Shown here piece by piece: positions 1-5,757 of a stretch of DNA of 11,579 nt. The translations under genes and the position numbers were made by a program. How positions within the stretch are numbered: the first letter of the stretch is position 1; every line of letters begins with the position of its first letter. The notes below the pieces were generated by a model. The model searched no databases. It saw only the letters and a program-made list of their open reading frames with translations, and was not told where the DNA came from. The DNA comes from CAIYZT01 sp052387855 (GTDB lineage: Bacteria; Pseudomonadota; Alphaproteobacteria; Rhodobacterales; Rhodobacteraceae): positions 1-11,579 of the forward strand of contig JBQTIT010000083.1 in NCBI GenBank assembly GCA_052387855.1, given 5' to 3'.

Positions 1-424
1 GCCCTCCCTGGGGGGGTCGGGCGCTGGCCGAGGTCCTTTGGGGCCCTCGACCGAGAGGACGGACAGACCTTCGCATGACCTCGGCGATGGCCTCGGCCAA
101 TTCGGGCGGAAGAGGAAAGGCACTGCCTTTCCCCGCCCGTGTGGGAACGGTGCGGCACGACCGGTTCCGCATAGGTGTCAGAGGCCAGCGCCCGACCCGG
201 AGGGCGTGGAGCGCCCTCCCTGGGGGGGTCGGGCGCTGGCCGAGGTCCTTTGGGGCCCTCGGCCGGCGATGTTGACGGGCCTTCGCATGACCTCGGCGAT
301 AGCCTCGGCCGGAGCGGGCGGAAAAGGAGAGGCAATGCCTTTTCCCGCTCGTGTGGAAGCGGCGCGGCACAACCTGGTCCGTCCTCACCACAGAGGCCTG
401 CGCCCGGCCCCCGGGGCACATGGG
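1..424. repeat. 212-bp tandem direct repeat, two copies, with internal inverted repeats
   Basis: Bases 1-49 are identical to 213-261. Further matches keep the same 212-base offset, for example TCGCATGACC at 71 and 283, and CAGAGGCC at 179 and 391. The second copy is more diverged and stops just before the matB stop codon at 433. The first copy is cut by the window edge, so more copies may lie outside. Each unit holds a hairpin-forming stretch at about 104-138 (copy 1) and 312-350 (copy 2). The junction between copies forms a larger inverted repeat (183-241). I see no credible gene here: the open frames lack recognisable protein sequence. It could be a mobile palindromic element, a duplicated small RNA gene, or a simple duplication. 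Confidence 0.85.
183..241. repeat. Long inverted repeat at the junction of the two 212-bp repeats
   Basis: Bases 183-198 pair perfectly with 226-241 (16 bp) and 199-206 pair with 212-219 (8 bp). A 5-base loop (207-211) closes the hairpin and a 6-base bulge (220-225) sits on the right side. The left arm ends one repeat unit and the right arm begins the next, so the structure exists only where two units abut. The left-arm homologue at 391 has no partner downstream. Neither strand has a T-run after the stem, so it does not look like an ordinary intrinsic terminator. Confidence 0.8.
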
Positions 425-432
425 GCCAGACC

Positions 433-1941
433 TCATCCCCCGGTGAACCAGCCGGCATGGGTCCTGCGCAGCTCGGCCTTCTGCACCTTGCCCATCGCAT
501 TGCGCGGCAGGCTTGGCACCACGACCGCCGCCTTCGGCTGCTTGAACCGCGCCAGCCGTCCCCGCAGCCCGGCCAGCACCGCGCCCGGCTCCAGCGCCGC
601 CCCGGGCCGCGCCACCAGAACCGCGAACACCGCCTCGCCCAGGTCGGGATGTGGCAGGCCGATCACGGCGCTTTCCAGCACGCCCTCGGCCGCGTCCAGC
701 ACCGTCTCGACCTCGACCGGATAGACGTTGAACCCGCCCGTGATCACCAGGTCCCTGGCGCGGCCGACGATGTGCAGATAGCCCTCCGCGTCGATGCGGC
801 CCAGATCGCCGGTGATGAACCAGCCATCGGCGCGCAGCTCTTCGGCGGTCTTTTCCGGCATGCCCCAGTAGCCCTGAAACACATTCGGGCCGCGCACCTC
901 GATCCCGCCGATCCCGCCCGGCGGCACCTCGGCCCCGCCCTCGGTGATCCGCACCTCGGTCCCCGGCAGGGCAAAGCCCACGCTGCCCGCCCGCCTCTCG
1001 CCGTCATAGGGGTTCGAGGTGTTCATGTTGGTCTCGGTCATCCCGTAGCGCTCCAGGATGCGGTGGCCGGTGCGCGCCTCGAACTGGACATGCGTTTCAG
1101 CCAAGAGCGGCGCCGAGCCCGAGATGAACAGCCGCATCCCCGCCACCAGCTCCCGCGTCAGGCGCGGCTCGGCCAGAAGGCGCGTGTAAAAGGTCGGAAC
1201 CCCCATCATCACGCTGCACATTGGCAGAAAGCGCAGCACCGCCTCGGCGTCGAACCGGGGCAGGAACACCATCTGCCCCCCGGTCAGAAGCGCGACATTG
1301 ATCGCCACGAAAAGCCCGTGGGTGTGAAAGATCGGCAAGGCATGCAGCAGCACGTCGCGGTCCGTAAAGCGCCACAGATCGGCCAGGACAGCGGCGTTCG
1401 ACAAGAGGTTGCCCTGGCTCAGCATCGCCCCCTTTGACCGCCCCGTGGTGCCCGAGGTGTAAAGGATCGCCGCCAGGTCGCTTTCCTGACGGGCGGCCGG
1501 CGCGGGCGCGGCGTGGCCCTGCCCCAGGTCCGCGAAAGAGCCGGCACCGGCGTCGTCAAGGCTGGCCAGCACCGCCCCCGCCGCCGCCGCCGGCCCCGCC
1601 AGCGCCGCCGCCGCGCCCGGCGCGCAGACCAACAGACGCGGCCGGGCATCCTGCACGAAGCTTGCAACCTCGGCGGCGGTGTAGGCGGTGTTCAACGGCA
1701 CCAGAACAGCCCCCGCGCCGATGGCGGCGCCATAAAGCGCCAGCGCGGCGGGCGACTTGTCGACCTGCACGACCACCCGGTCGCCCGGCCCCACACCCGC
1801 CGCCGCAAGGCTGGCCATGGCGCCCCGGATCTGCGCAAAGACCTCGGCCCCGGAAAGGACGCCGCCGCCCTCCAGATGCAACAACACCCCGCCGCGATGC
1901 TCCAGCGGCGCAAAGAGCCGGTCGAACATCGGATTTGACAT
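433..1941 (-). CDS. matB: Malonyl-CoA synthetase (malonate-CoA ligase), ANL superfamily
   Basis: This 502-residue AMP-forming ligase activates malonate with ATP and CoA to malonyl-CoA in the cytoplasm. The phosphate loop YTSGTTGRSKG lies at residues 161-171, the A5 motif RYGMTETNMNTSNPYDG at 298-314, GDLG at 378-381, and the C-terminal catalytic lysine is K485 in NAMGKVQK. HALPIFHTHGLFVA (200-213) and MTETNMNTSNPYDG follow the Rhizobium/Rhodopseudomonas MatB family closely, and the length equals theirs (about 503). The ATG at 1941 follows a purine-rich AAGAAGGGG Shine-Dalgarno. No malonate transporter or malonyl-CoA decarboxylase gene is adjacent, so the malonate source is not shown. A more general short-chain acyl-CoA synthetase is the alternative, but the motif match makes MatB much likelier. 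Confidence 0.93.
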   Translation of the reverse strand: MSNPMFDRLFAPLEHRGGVLLHLEGGGVLSGAEVFAQIRGAMASLAAAGVGPGDRVVVQVDKSPAALALYGAAIGAGAVLVPLNTAYTAAEVASFVQDARPRLLVCAPGAAAALAGPAAAAGAVLASLDDAGAGSFADLGQGHAAPAPAARQESDLAAILYTSGTTGRSKGAMLSQGNLLSNAAVLADLWRFTDRDVLLHALPIFHTHGLFVAINVALLTGGQMVFLPRFDAEAVLRFLPMCSVMMGVPTFYTRLLAEPRLTRELVAGMRLFISGSAPLLAETHVQFEARTGHRILERYGMTETNMNTSNPYDGERRAGSVGFALPGTEVRITEGGAEVPPGGIGGIEVRGPNVFQGYWGMPEKTAEELRADGWFITGDLGRIDAEGYLHIVGRARDLVITGGFNVYPVEVETVLDAAEGVLESAVIGLPHPDLGEAVFAVLVARPGAALEPGAVLAGLRGRLARFKQPKAAVVVPSLPRNAMGKVQKAELRRTHAGWFTGG

Positions 1942-1995
1942 CTTCGCCCCCTTCTTCGCCGCGCCCGGGTGGCGCGCGGCCCATTAACCGGGCCT

Positions 1996-2024
1996 TAAAT
2001 GCCCCGCGCCAAGGGTAGAGGCAA
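1996..2024 (-). promoter_or_regulatory. Possible promoter for matB
   Basis: On the minus strand TTGCCT (2024-2019) and CATTTA (2001-1996) are separated by exactly 17 bases. Transcription would start near 1989, leaving a leader of about 48 nt before the matB ATG. The -35 keeps the TTG core that matters most in Rhodobacterales, but the -10 is a poor match. This is a candidate only. Confidence 0.3.
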
Positions 2025-2050
2025 CACTGGATGCGCCCAAGAGGTTGATG

Positions 2051-2209
2051 ATGTCGCTCGCCCGGTCCCTTCTGCACCGCCTGGGGCTCGCCTCGCCGCC
2101 GCCGCCGGATCGGTTCGATCTGCGCCTTGGCCGCCTGGGGCGGCGCGAGCGGCGTATCCGCAGCCGGGCACTCCTGTTCAGAAGTCGACCGTCACCCCTG
2201 GCAGCCTGA
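2051..2209 (+). CDS. Possible small arginine-rich protein (52 aa), unrecognised
   Basis: A plus-strand ORF of 52 codons lies in the 236-bp gap between mipZ and matB. A second in-frame ATG sits directly upstream at 2048. AAGAGG, 3-6 bases before the ATG pair, could be a ribosome binding site. It begins MSLARSLLHRLGLASP and continues through a proline run to an arginine/leucine-rich stretch (DRFDLRLGRLGRRERRIRSR). The first 40 codons are G or C at the third position in about four cases out of five, as in real genes here. The last ten or so run antisense into the 3' end of mipZ and use rare codons (AGA, AGT, CGA, TCA). It would be divergent from matB and convergent with mipZ. I recognise no family, and it may be chance. 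Confidence 0.33.
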   Translation: MSLARSLLHRLGLASPPPPDRFDLRLGRLGRRERRIRSRALLFRSRPSPLAA

Positions 2210-2987
2210 TCTCTTTGACCAGATCGCGCACCTCTTGCCGCGCGGCCACGTTCGACAGGTTCAACTGGTCAACCCCGGTGTCGCGCAGGTCCAGAACGGT
2301 CAGCCCGCGCGGAAACAACTCGCGATAGATCACCCGCTCGGAAAAGCCCGGCGCCACGCGAAAGCCGATCCGGCGCGACAGATCCTCCAACGCGGCGCCG
2401 ACCTTTTTCTTGTTGTGCATCGCCTGCGGCCCAAGCCGGTTGCGCAGCACGATCCAGTCGATCGGCCGCAGCCCCGCCTGGGCGCGAAGCTGCCGCGCGT
2501 TCCAGACCATCTCGGCATAGATCGAGGGGCCGATCACGCGGCCGCTGTCCGGATCGACCCGCGCCAACAGGTCAAAGTCGACAAAGCTGTCGTTCAGCGG
2601 CGTGATCAGCGTGTCGGCCAGCGAATGGGCGACCTGGCTTAGCCTTGTGTGGCTGCCGGGGCAGTCGATCACGATGAAATCGCATTCCGCCTCCAGCGCG
2701 GTGACCGCCTCGGCCAGCCGGCGGTCATGAAGGTTCTCGCCCGCCGCAAGCTGGTCCGCCGCCACCTCGGGCAGATCGCGGTAATCGGGACAGGGCAGCG
2801 AAAGGCCTGCGCGTTGCAGATAGGCCCGGCGGTTTTCGACATAGCGGCCAAAGCTTTTCTGCCGCAGGTCCAGGTCCAGCCCCCCCACGCGGTGCCCCAT
2901 GCGCGCCAGCGCGGTGGCAACATGCATCGCGGTGGTGGACTTGCCCGATCCGCCCTTTTCGTTGCCGACCACGATGATATGCGCCAC
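2178..2987 (-). CDS. mipZ: MipZ-type ParA/MinD ATPase for division-plane positioning
   Basis: This 269-residue P-loop ATPase resembles Caulobacter MipZ, which forms a gradient from the ParB-bound origins and inhibits FtsZ assembly away from midcell. The deviant Walker A box KGGSGKST is at residues 11-18, with both K11 (signature lysine) and K16. DLDLRQ (38-43) is the A' motif, and IVIDCPGSHT (105-114) is the Walker B region in its MipZ-specific form. VVGNEKGG at 6-13 and FGRYVENRRAYL at 46-57 also follow the family. I chose the GTG at 2987 because it has an AGGAAGGG Shine-Dalgarno about 8 bases upstream and puts the Walker A box at the usual place. A TTG at 3023 would add 12 basic residues that do not fit. 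The gene is isolated by a terminator upstream. Chromosomal ParA or cellulose-synthase-associated MinD relatives are the less likely alternatives. Confidence 0.9.
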   Translation of the reverse strand: MAHIIVVGNEKGGSGKSTTAMHVATALARMGHRVGGLDLDLRQKSFGRYVENRRAYLQRAGLSLPCPDYRDLPEVAADQLAAGENLHDRRLAEAVTALEAECDFIVIDCPGSHTRLSQVAHSLADTLITPLNDSFVDFDLLARVDPDSGRVIGPSIYAEMVWNARQLRAQAGLRPIDWIVLRNRLGPQAMHNKKKVGAALEDLSRRIGFRVAPGFSERVIYRELFPRGLTVLDLRDTGVDQLNLSNVAARQEVRDLVKEIRLPGVTVDF

Positions 2988-3038
2988 GTCCTTGCCCTTC
3001 CTGCCCGCACGCGCAAGGGTCAAGGCTCCCGCGCGCGA

Positions 3039-3044
3039 CTATAG
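3039..3044 (-). promoter_or_regulatory. Possible -10 element of a mipZ promoter
   Basis: The minus strand reads CTATAG, overlapping TATAGT (5 of 6 bases of TATAAT), about 50 bases before the mipZ GTG. No convincing -35 stands at 16-18 bases upstream; the best is the weak ACCTTG. The element lies between the rpmE terminator and mipZ, where a promoter is needed. Confidence 0.3.
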
Positions 3045-3110
3045 GCGCAAGGGGCTATCCAAGGTTCGCGCGCAGGGCAAGCGGATTTGCCCGCCAAGGG
3101 GGTCGCCCAA

Positions 3111-3139
3111 ATGAAAAGGGCGCGCCCGCCGGCGCGCCC
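3111..3139 (-). terminator. Intrinsic terminator of the ffh-rpsP-rplS-rpmE gene run
   Basis: On the minus strand a perfect 9-bp GC stem (3139-3131 with 3126-3118, GGGCGCGCC/GGCGCGCCC) encloses a 4-base loop. It is followed at once by TTTTCAT. It begins 22 bases after the rpmE stop codon and 124 bases before the mipZ start. It is the only stem with a T-tract that I found in the window. Confidence 0.87.
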
Positions 3140-3161
3140 CATCCGCTGCACGGAGCCCGGT

Positions 3162-3383
3162 TCAGAACCCCAGGCCGGCGTACTTGTTCTTGAACTTGGT
3201 CACGCGACCGCCGGTGTCCATCAGTTTGGCCGACTGCCCGGTCCAGGCCGGATGCGCCAGCGGGTCGATGTCGAGCGCCAGCGTGTCGCCGTCCTTGCCC
3301 CAGGTGGAGCGGCTGGCATAGATGGTGCCATCGGTCATCTTGATGCTGATGGCGTGGTAATCGGGGTGAATTCCGCTTTTCAT
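3162..3383 (-). CDS. rpmE: 50S ribosomal protein L31
   Basis: This 73-residue protein starts MKSGIHPDYH and contains MTDGTIYASRSTWG and HPAWTG, which identify L31 of the bacterial large subunit. It has no cysteine, so it is the zinc-independent (C-minus) form. The ATG at 3383 is preceded by AAGGAG at good spacing and lies 11 bases after the rplS stop codon, so the two genes are co-transcribed. The same frame stays open far upstream because of the high GC, but the family match and the Shine-Dalgarno fix this start. A terminator follows 22 bases after the stop. Confidence 0.95.
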   Translation of the reverse strand: MKSGIHPDYHAISIKMTDGTIYASRSTWGKDGDTLALDIDPLAHPAWTGQSAKLMDTGGRVTKFKNKYAGLGF

Positions 3384-3394
3384 CGTCCCGCTCC

Positions 3395-3769
3395 TTACTC
3401 GGCTTTTTCTTTGTAGTTGGTGACTTCCGCGATCCGGGCCGACTTGCCGCGACGGTCGCGCAGATAGTACAGCTTGGCGCGGCGGACCTTGCCGCGACGG
3501 ACCACCTCGATCGTCGCGATGTTGGTCGAATAGAGCGGGAAGACGCGCTCCACCCCCTCGCCGAACGAGATCTTGCGCACGGTGAACGAGGCGGAAATGG
3601 TCGCGCCGCCCTGACGGCCGATCACGACGCCTTCGTAGTTCTGCACGCGCGAGCGGGTGCCTTCGGTCACCTTGTAGCCGACGCGCACGGTGTCGCCGGC
3701 CTTGAAGTCGGGAATGGTCTTGCCGAGGGCGGCAATCTGCTCGGCCTCGATCTGTGCGATAAGGTTCAT
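3395..3769 (-). CDS. rplS: 50S ribosomal protein L19
   Basis: This 124-residue protein of the 50S subunit sits at the interface with the 30S subunit. It begins MNLIAQIEAEQI and carries the L19 signatures FKAGDTVRVGYKV, GVVIGRQGG, SFTVRKISFGEGVERVFPLY and VRRAKLYYLRDRRGKSARI. The length is normal for the family. The ATG at 3769 has CGGAG about 7 bases upstream. A 234-bp gap separates it from trmD and contains its own strong promoter and a leader with hairpins, so its expression can be uncoupled from trmD. This fits the far higher demand for a ribosomal protein than for a tRNA-modifying enzyme. Confidence 0.97.
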   Translation of the reverse strand: MNLIAQIEAEQIAALGKTIPDFKAGDTVRVGYKVTEGTRSRVQNYEGVVIGRQGGATISASFTVRKISFGEGVERVFPLYSTNIATIEVVRRGKVRRAKLYYLRDRRGKSARIAEVTNYKEKAE

Positions 3770-3973
3770 CGCGATACTCCGGTTGCCTGCGGTGGTCCCG
3801 CAGAGGTGATGCGTCCCAGAGCTCTTGGTCTTCGTCCGGGTCCCCCGGCGTTTCCGCCAGAGCCCGCCAGAGATGGGCCTGCCTTTGTGTCACCGCCCCC
3901 CGGCCCGCTTTCCCCGTCGAAGCGGCGGGCAAGGGCAAGGGGAATCGGGCCCGACGGGTTTTCACCCCGGACC
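3770..3973 (-). other. Structured 5' leader of rplS-rpmE mRNA (inferred)
   Basis: Transcription from the promoter at 3980-4007 would give about 204 nt of untranslated leader. Two compact hairpins are visible. One is a 6-bp stem (one G-U pair) capped by a GAAA tetraloop at 3845-3860. The other is a CTGCGG/CCGCAG stem with a 5-base loop at 3787-3803, just upstream of the rplS Shine-Dalgarno. The placement resembles autogenous ribosomal-protein leaders, but I know of no matching named RNA family. A GTG-started frame at 3893 is open here but has no good ribosome binding site and poor third-position GC. Confidence 0.45.
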
Positions 3974-3979
3974 GGGGGG

Positions 3980-4007
3980 CTATAGTCCGATGCCCGGGGG
4001 CGGTCAA
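3980..4007 (-). promoter_or_regulatory. Strong sigma-70-type promoter for rplS-rpmE, overlapping the trmD stop codon
   Basis: On the minus strand CTTGAC is followed after exactly 17 bases by CTATAG (3985-3980). The alphaproteobacterial housekeeping consensus is CTTGAC-N17-CTATAT, so 11 of 12 positions match. The TGA inside the -35 is the trmD stop codon (4006-4004). The predicted start is near 3973. Confidence 0.78.
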
Positions 4008-4924
4008 GTCACTGGATCGCCGCCGCCGTTCCCGGGCCGTTTCCGCCGTTTCGGCCTTTCCGGCGGCCGCGCCGCCAGATGCGCCGCCCACAGGTCCGCC
4101 CGGCGTTCCGCCGTGATGCGCTCCGCCTCGGCCTGGCGCCATTTGGCGATCCGGCCGTGGTGGCCCGATTGCAGCACGGCCGGAATCTCCTGCCCCTGCC
4201 AGACCACGGGGCGGGTGTAGTGCGGATGCTCCAAAAGGCCCTGCGCAAAGCTTTCCTCGACGGCGGACTCCGTGTTGCCCAGCACGCCCGGCAGCAGTCG
4301 CACAGAGGCGTCCAGCATCGCCTGCGCCGCAATCTCGCCCCCGGTCAGCACGAAATCGCCCAGCGAGACCTCTTCGATCTGCCAATGGTCCAGAACCCGC
4401 TGGTCCACCCCCTCGAACCGCCCGCAGAGCAGCGTCACCCCCTCGCAGGCCGCCCATCTGCGGGCCATGGCCTGATCGAACCGCACCCCGCGCGGGCTGA
4501 GGTAGACGATCGGCCAGCGCGCCCGGTCCATGGGGGACCCGGCGCTGGCCGCCCGCAAGCCCGCGTCCACCACATCGGCCCGCAGCACCATGCCCGCCCC
4601 TCCGCCGGCCGGCGTGTCGTCGACCACGCGGTGCCGCCCCTCGCCAAAGGCGCGCAGGTCGGTCACGGTCAGGCGCCACAGCCCCTGCTCCAGCGCGCGC
4701 CCCGTCAGGCTTTGACCCAGGATGCCGGGAAAGGCGCCGGGAAGCAGGGTGACGATCCGCGCCTCCCATGCGCCCCTGACCACCATCGGCTCGGCCAAAA
4801 GGTCACGCGGCTGGTGCGCGATCTGGATCTTCAGCCGCCCGTGCGACCGGGTGGCGGAGGCCGCCCCGGGAGCGGGATCTTTGGGTGCAGGATCTTCTGT
4901 CGGGGGGTCTTCGGGGGCTGTCAT
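4004..4924 (-). CDS. trmD: tRNA (guanine-N1)-methyltransferase TrmD
   Basis: This 306-residue enzyme methylates G37 of tRNAs with SAM and so prevents +1 frameshifting. The SPOUT trefoil-knot core is clear: YLSPRGVRFDQ at 141-151, LLCGRFEGVDQRVL at 165-178, IEEVSLGDFVLTGGE at 183-197 and ESFAQGLLEHPHYTRP at 224-239. The residue aligning with E. coli D169 appears to be E224. A 50-residue N-terminal extension (a Pro/Glu/Asp-rich start, then RSHGRLKI) precedes the usual beginning near ARIVTLLPGAFP; similar extensions are known to me in Rhodobacterales. The tail is basic (RPKRRKRP). The ATG at 4924 overlaps the stop of a 28-codon ORF (ATGA), and its own ribosome site (GAGG, 10 bases away) is modest, suggesting translational coupling. 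Confidence 0.95.
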   Translation of the reverse strand: MTAPEDPPTEDPAPKDPAPGAASATRSHGRLKIQIAHQPRDLLAEPMVVRGAWEARIVTLLPGAFPGILGQSLTGRALEQGLWRLTVTDLRAFGEGRHRVVDDTPAGGGAGMVLRADVVDAGLRAASAGSPMDRARWPIVYLSPRGVRFDQAMARRWAACEGVTLLCGRFEGVDQRVLDHWQIEEVSLGDFVLTGGEIAAQAMLDASVRLLPGVLGNTESAVEESFAQGLLEHPHYTRPVVWQGQEIPAVLQSGHHGRIAKWRQAEAERITAERRADLWAAHLAARPPERPKRRKRPGNGGGDPVT

Positions 4925-5007
4925 CGGGTCGTGACCTCGGGGAACAAGGGCGGGTCGGGCCGCGCCAAAGCACGGGCCGAAGGGGTCAGGGTCGGGTGCG
5001 CTTGCAT
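4921..5007 (-). CDS. 28-codon upstream ORF coupled to trmD
   Basis: An ATG at 5007 stands 8 bases after a near-perfect AAGGAGG, the best ribosome binding site in this stretch. It opens a 28-codon frame that starts MQAHPTLTPSARALARP and ends PPLFPEVTTR. Its TGA (4923-4921) overlaps the trmD ATG in an ATGA. It lies 49 bases after the rimM stop codon and fills the gap between rimM and trmD. I recognise no family. It could be a small protein, or a leader whose translation delivers ribosomes to trmD. The strong start site and exact overlap argue for real translation, but so short a frame can arise by chance. Confidence 0.5.
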   Translation of the reverse strand: MQAHPTLTPSARALARPDPPLFPEVTTR

Positions 5008-5056
5008 GTCCTCCGCCTCCTTTTGCCGGTCCCGCGCCCCGGCAACGGCGCCCCGG

Positions 5057-5578
5057 TCAGACATCGGGCGGGTCGAGCAGGCCCTCGGGCGGGTCGACCA
5101 CCATCCGGCCCAGTTTCAGATCCACGGTCGGCACGGCCGCGCGCGTGAAGGGGATCATCAGCGATCCGGCAGCGCCCGGCCCGGTGATTTCAAGGATGTC
5201 GCCGGCGCCGTGGTTGACCACCGCCAGCACGCGCCCCAGCACCGCGCCGCCGGTGTCGCGCGCCTCAAGTCCGATCAGGTCGGCGTGGTAGAATTCGTCC
5301 TCCGCCAGCGCCGGCAGCCGCGCGCGGTCGGCATAGAGCTGCACCCCGCGCAGGCTTTCGGCCTCTTCGCGGGTGCGAACCCCCGACAGCCGCGCGCCAA
5401 GGCCGCCCGCCACCGGGCGGGTCAGGGTGATCTTGTAGGATGTCCTGCCATCCTCGGTCGTCAGGGCGCCGTAATCCGCGATGGCGGTCGGCTCGGCGCA
5501 AAAGGATTTGAGCCGCACCTCGCCCTGAACGCCAAAGGCGCCGGCGATGGCGCCAAGGCAGACCCGTTCGGTTGTCAT
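5057..5578 (-). CDS. rimM: 16S rRNA processing / 30S maturation factor RimM
   Basis: This 173-residue assembly factor binds S19 and helps mature the 30S head. The N-terminal RimM domain starts VCLGAIAGAFGVQGEVRLKSF (residues 6-26). EFYHADLIGLE at 95-105 begins the PRC-barrel half, and LGRVLAVVNHGAGDILEI at 114-131 and MIPFTRAAVP at 141-150 complete it. The frame stays open 40 codons further upstream, but the ATG at 5578 gives the family's standard start and has GGAGG 10 bases upstream. The same ATG overlaps the stop codon of the small gene upstream (ATGA). The position between rpsP and trmD is the classical one. Confidence 0.95.
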   Translation of the reverse strand: MTTERVCLGAIAGAFGVQGEVRLKSFCAEPTAIADYGALTTEDGRTSYKITLTRPVAGGLGARLSGVRTREEAESLRGVQLYADRARLPALAEDEFYHADLIGLEARDTGGAVLGRVLAVVNHGAGDILEITGPGAAGSLMIPFTRAAVPTVDLKLGRMVVDPPEGLLDPPDV

Positions 5579-5745
5579 TTCAGCGGAACCTCCGCGCTGC
5601 AAAATCCGCGACTGTCTTGGACAAGCCCGGCCTGCCGGCAGGCGCTGGCCTGCCGGACCCCGGCGAATTCCATGCCGGCCCAAAAGGCGGCCCCGCAAAG
5701 GGCCGCCGTGATGGATCGGCGCACCAGGCCAAGGCCGGGTATCAT
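5575..5745 (-). CDS. Small single-helix membrane/secreted protein (56 aa), unnamed
   Basis: A 56-codon gene fills the gap between rpsP and rimM. It begins MIPGLGLVRRSITAAL 12 bases after the rpsP stop codon and ends in a TGA that overlaps the rimM ATG (ATGA). Residues 12-25 are hydrophobic (ITAALCGAAFWAGM) after an Arg pair, so the protein probably has one N-terminal transmembrane helix or a signal anchor. A short exported tail follows with two cysteines (C36 and C49) in the pattern AC-x3-AG-x3-D-x-RGFC. Short Rhodobacterales hypothetical proteins with a helix followed by such an AC...D-x-RG-x-C tail seem familiar to me, but I cannot name a family or function. The start is uncertain because no strong Shine-Dalgarno precedes it; a GTG at codon 8 is an alternative. 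Confidence 0.68.
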   Translation of the reverse strand: MIPGLGLVRRSITAALCGAAFWAGMEFAGVRQASACRQAGLVQDSRGFCSAEVPLK

Positions 5746-5757
5746 GCCGCTACGGCG

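Noticed and set aside
406..427. Possible terminator after matB (6-bp GGCCCC/GGGGCC stem)
   Set aside because: The stem is short, the loop is long and no T-run follows on the minus strand.
175..1437. 420-codon open frame on the plus strand opposite matB
   Set aside because: It is antisense to a well-recognised gene, its translation is rich in Arg, His, Pro and Gln with no family signature, and GC-rich third positions of matB explain the lack of stops.
3383..3893. GTG-started leader-peptide-like frame upstream of rplS that stays open into rpmE
   Set aside because: It has no proper ribosome site, third-position GC is well below that of real genes here, and it runs through rplS in the wrong frame. 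The stretch is better explained as an RNA leader.
3965..3977. Possible terminator after trmD (CCCCG-GAC-CGGGG)
   Set aside because: There is no T-tract on either strand, and it sits at the predicted rplS transcription start.
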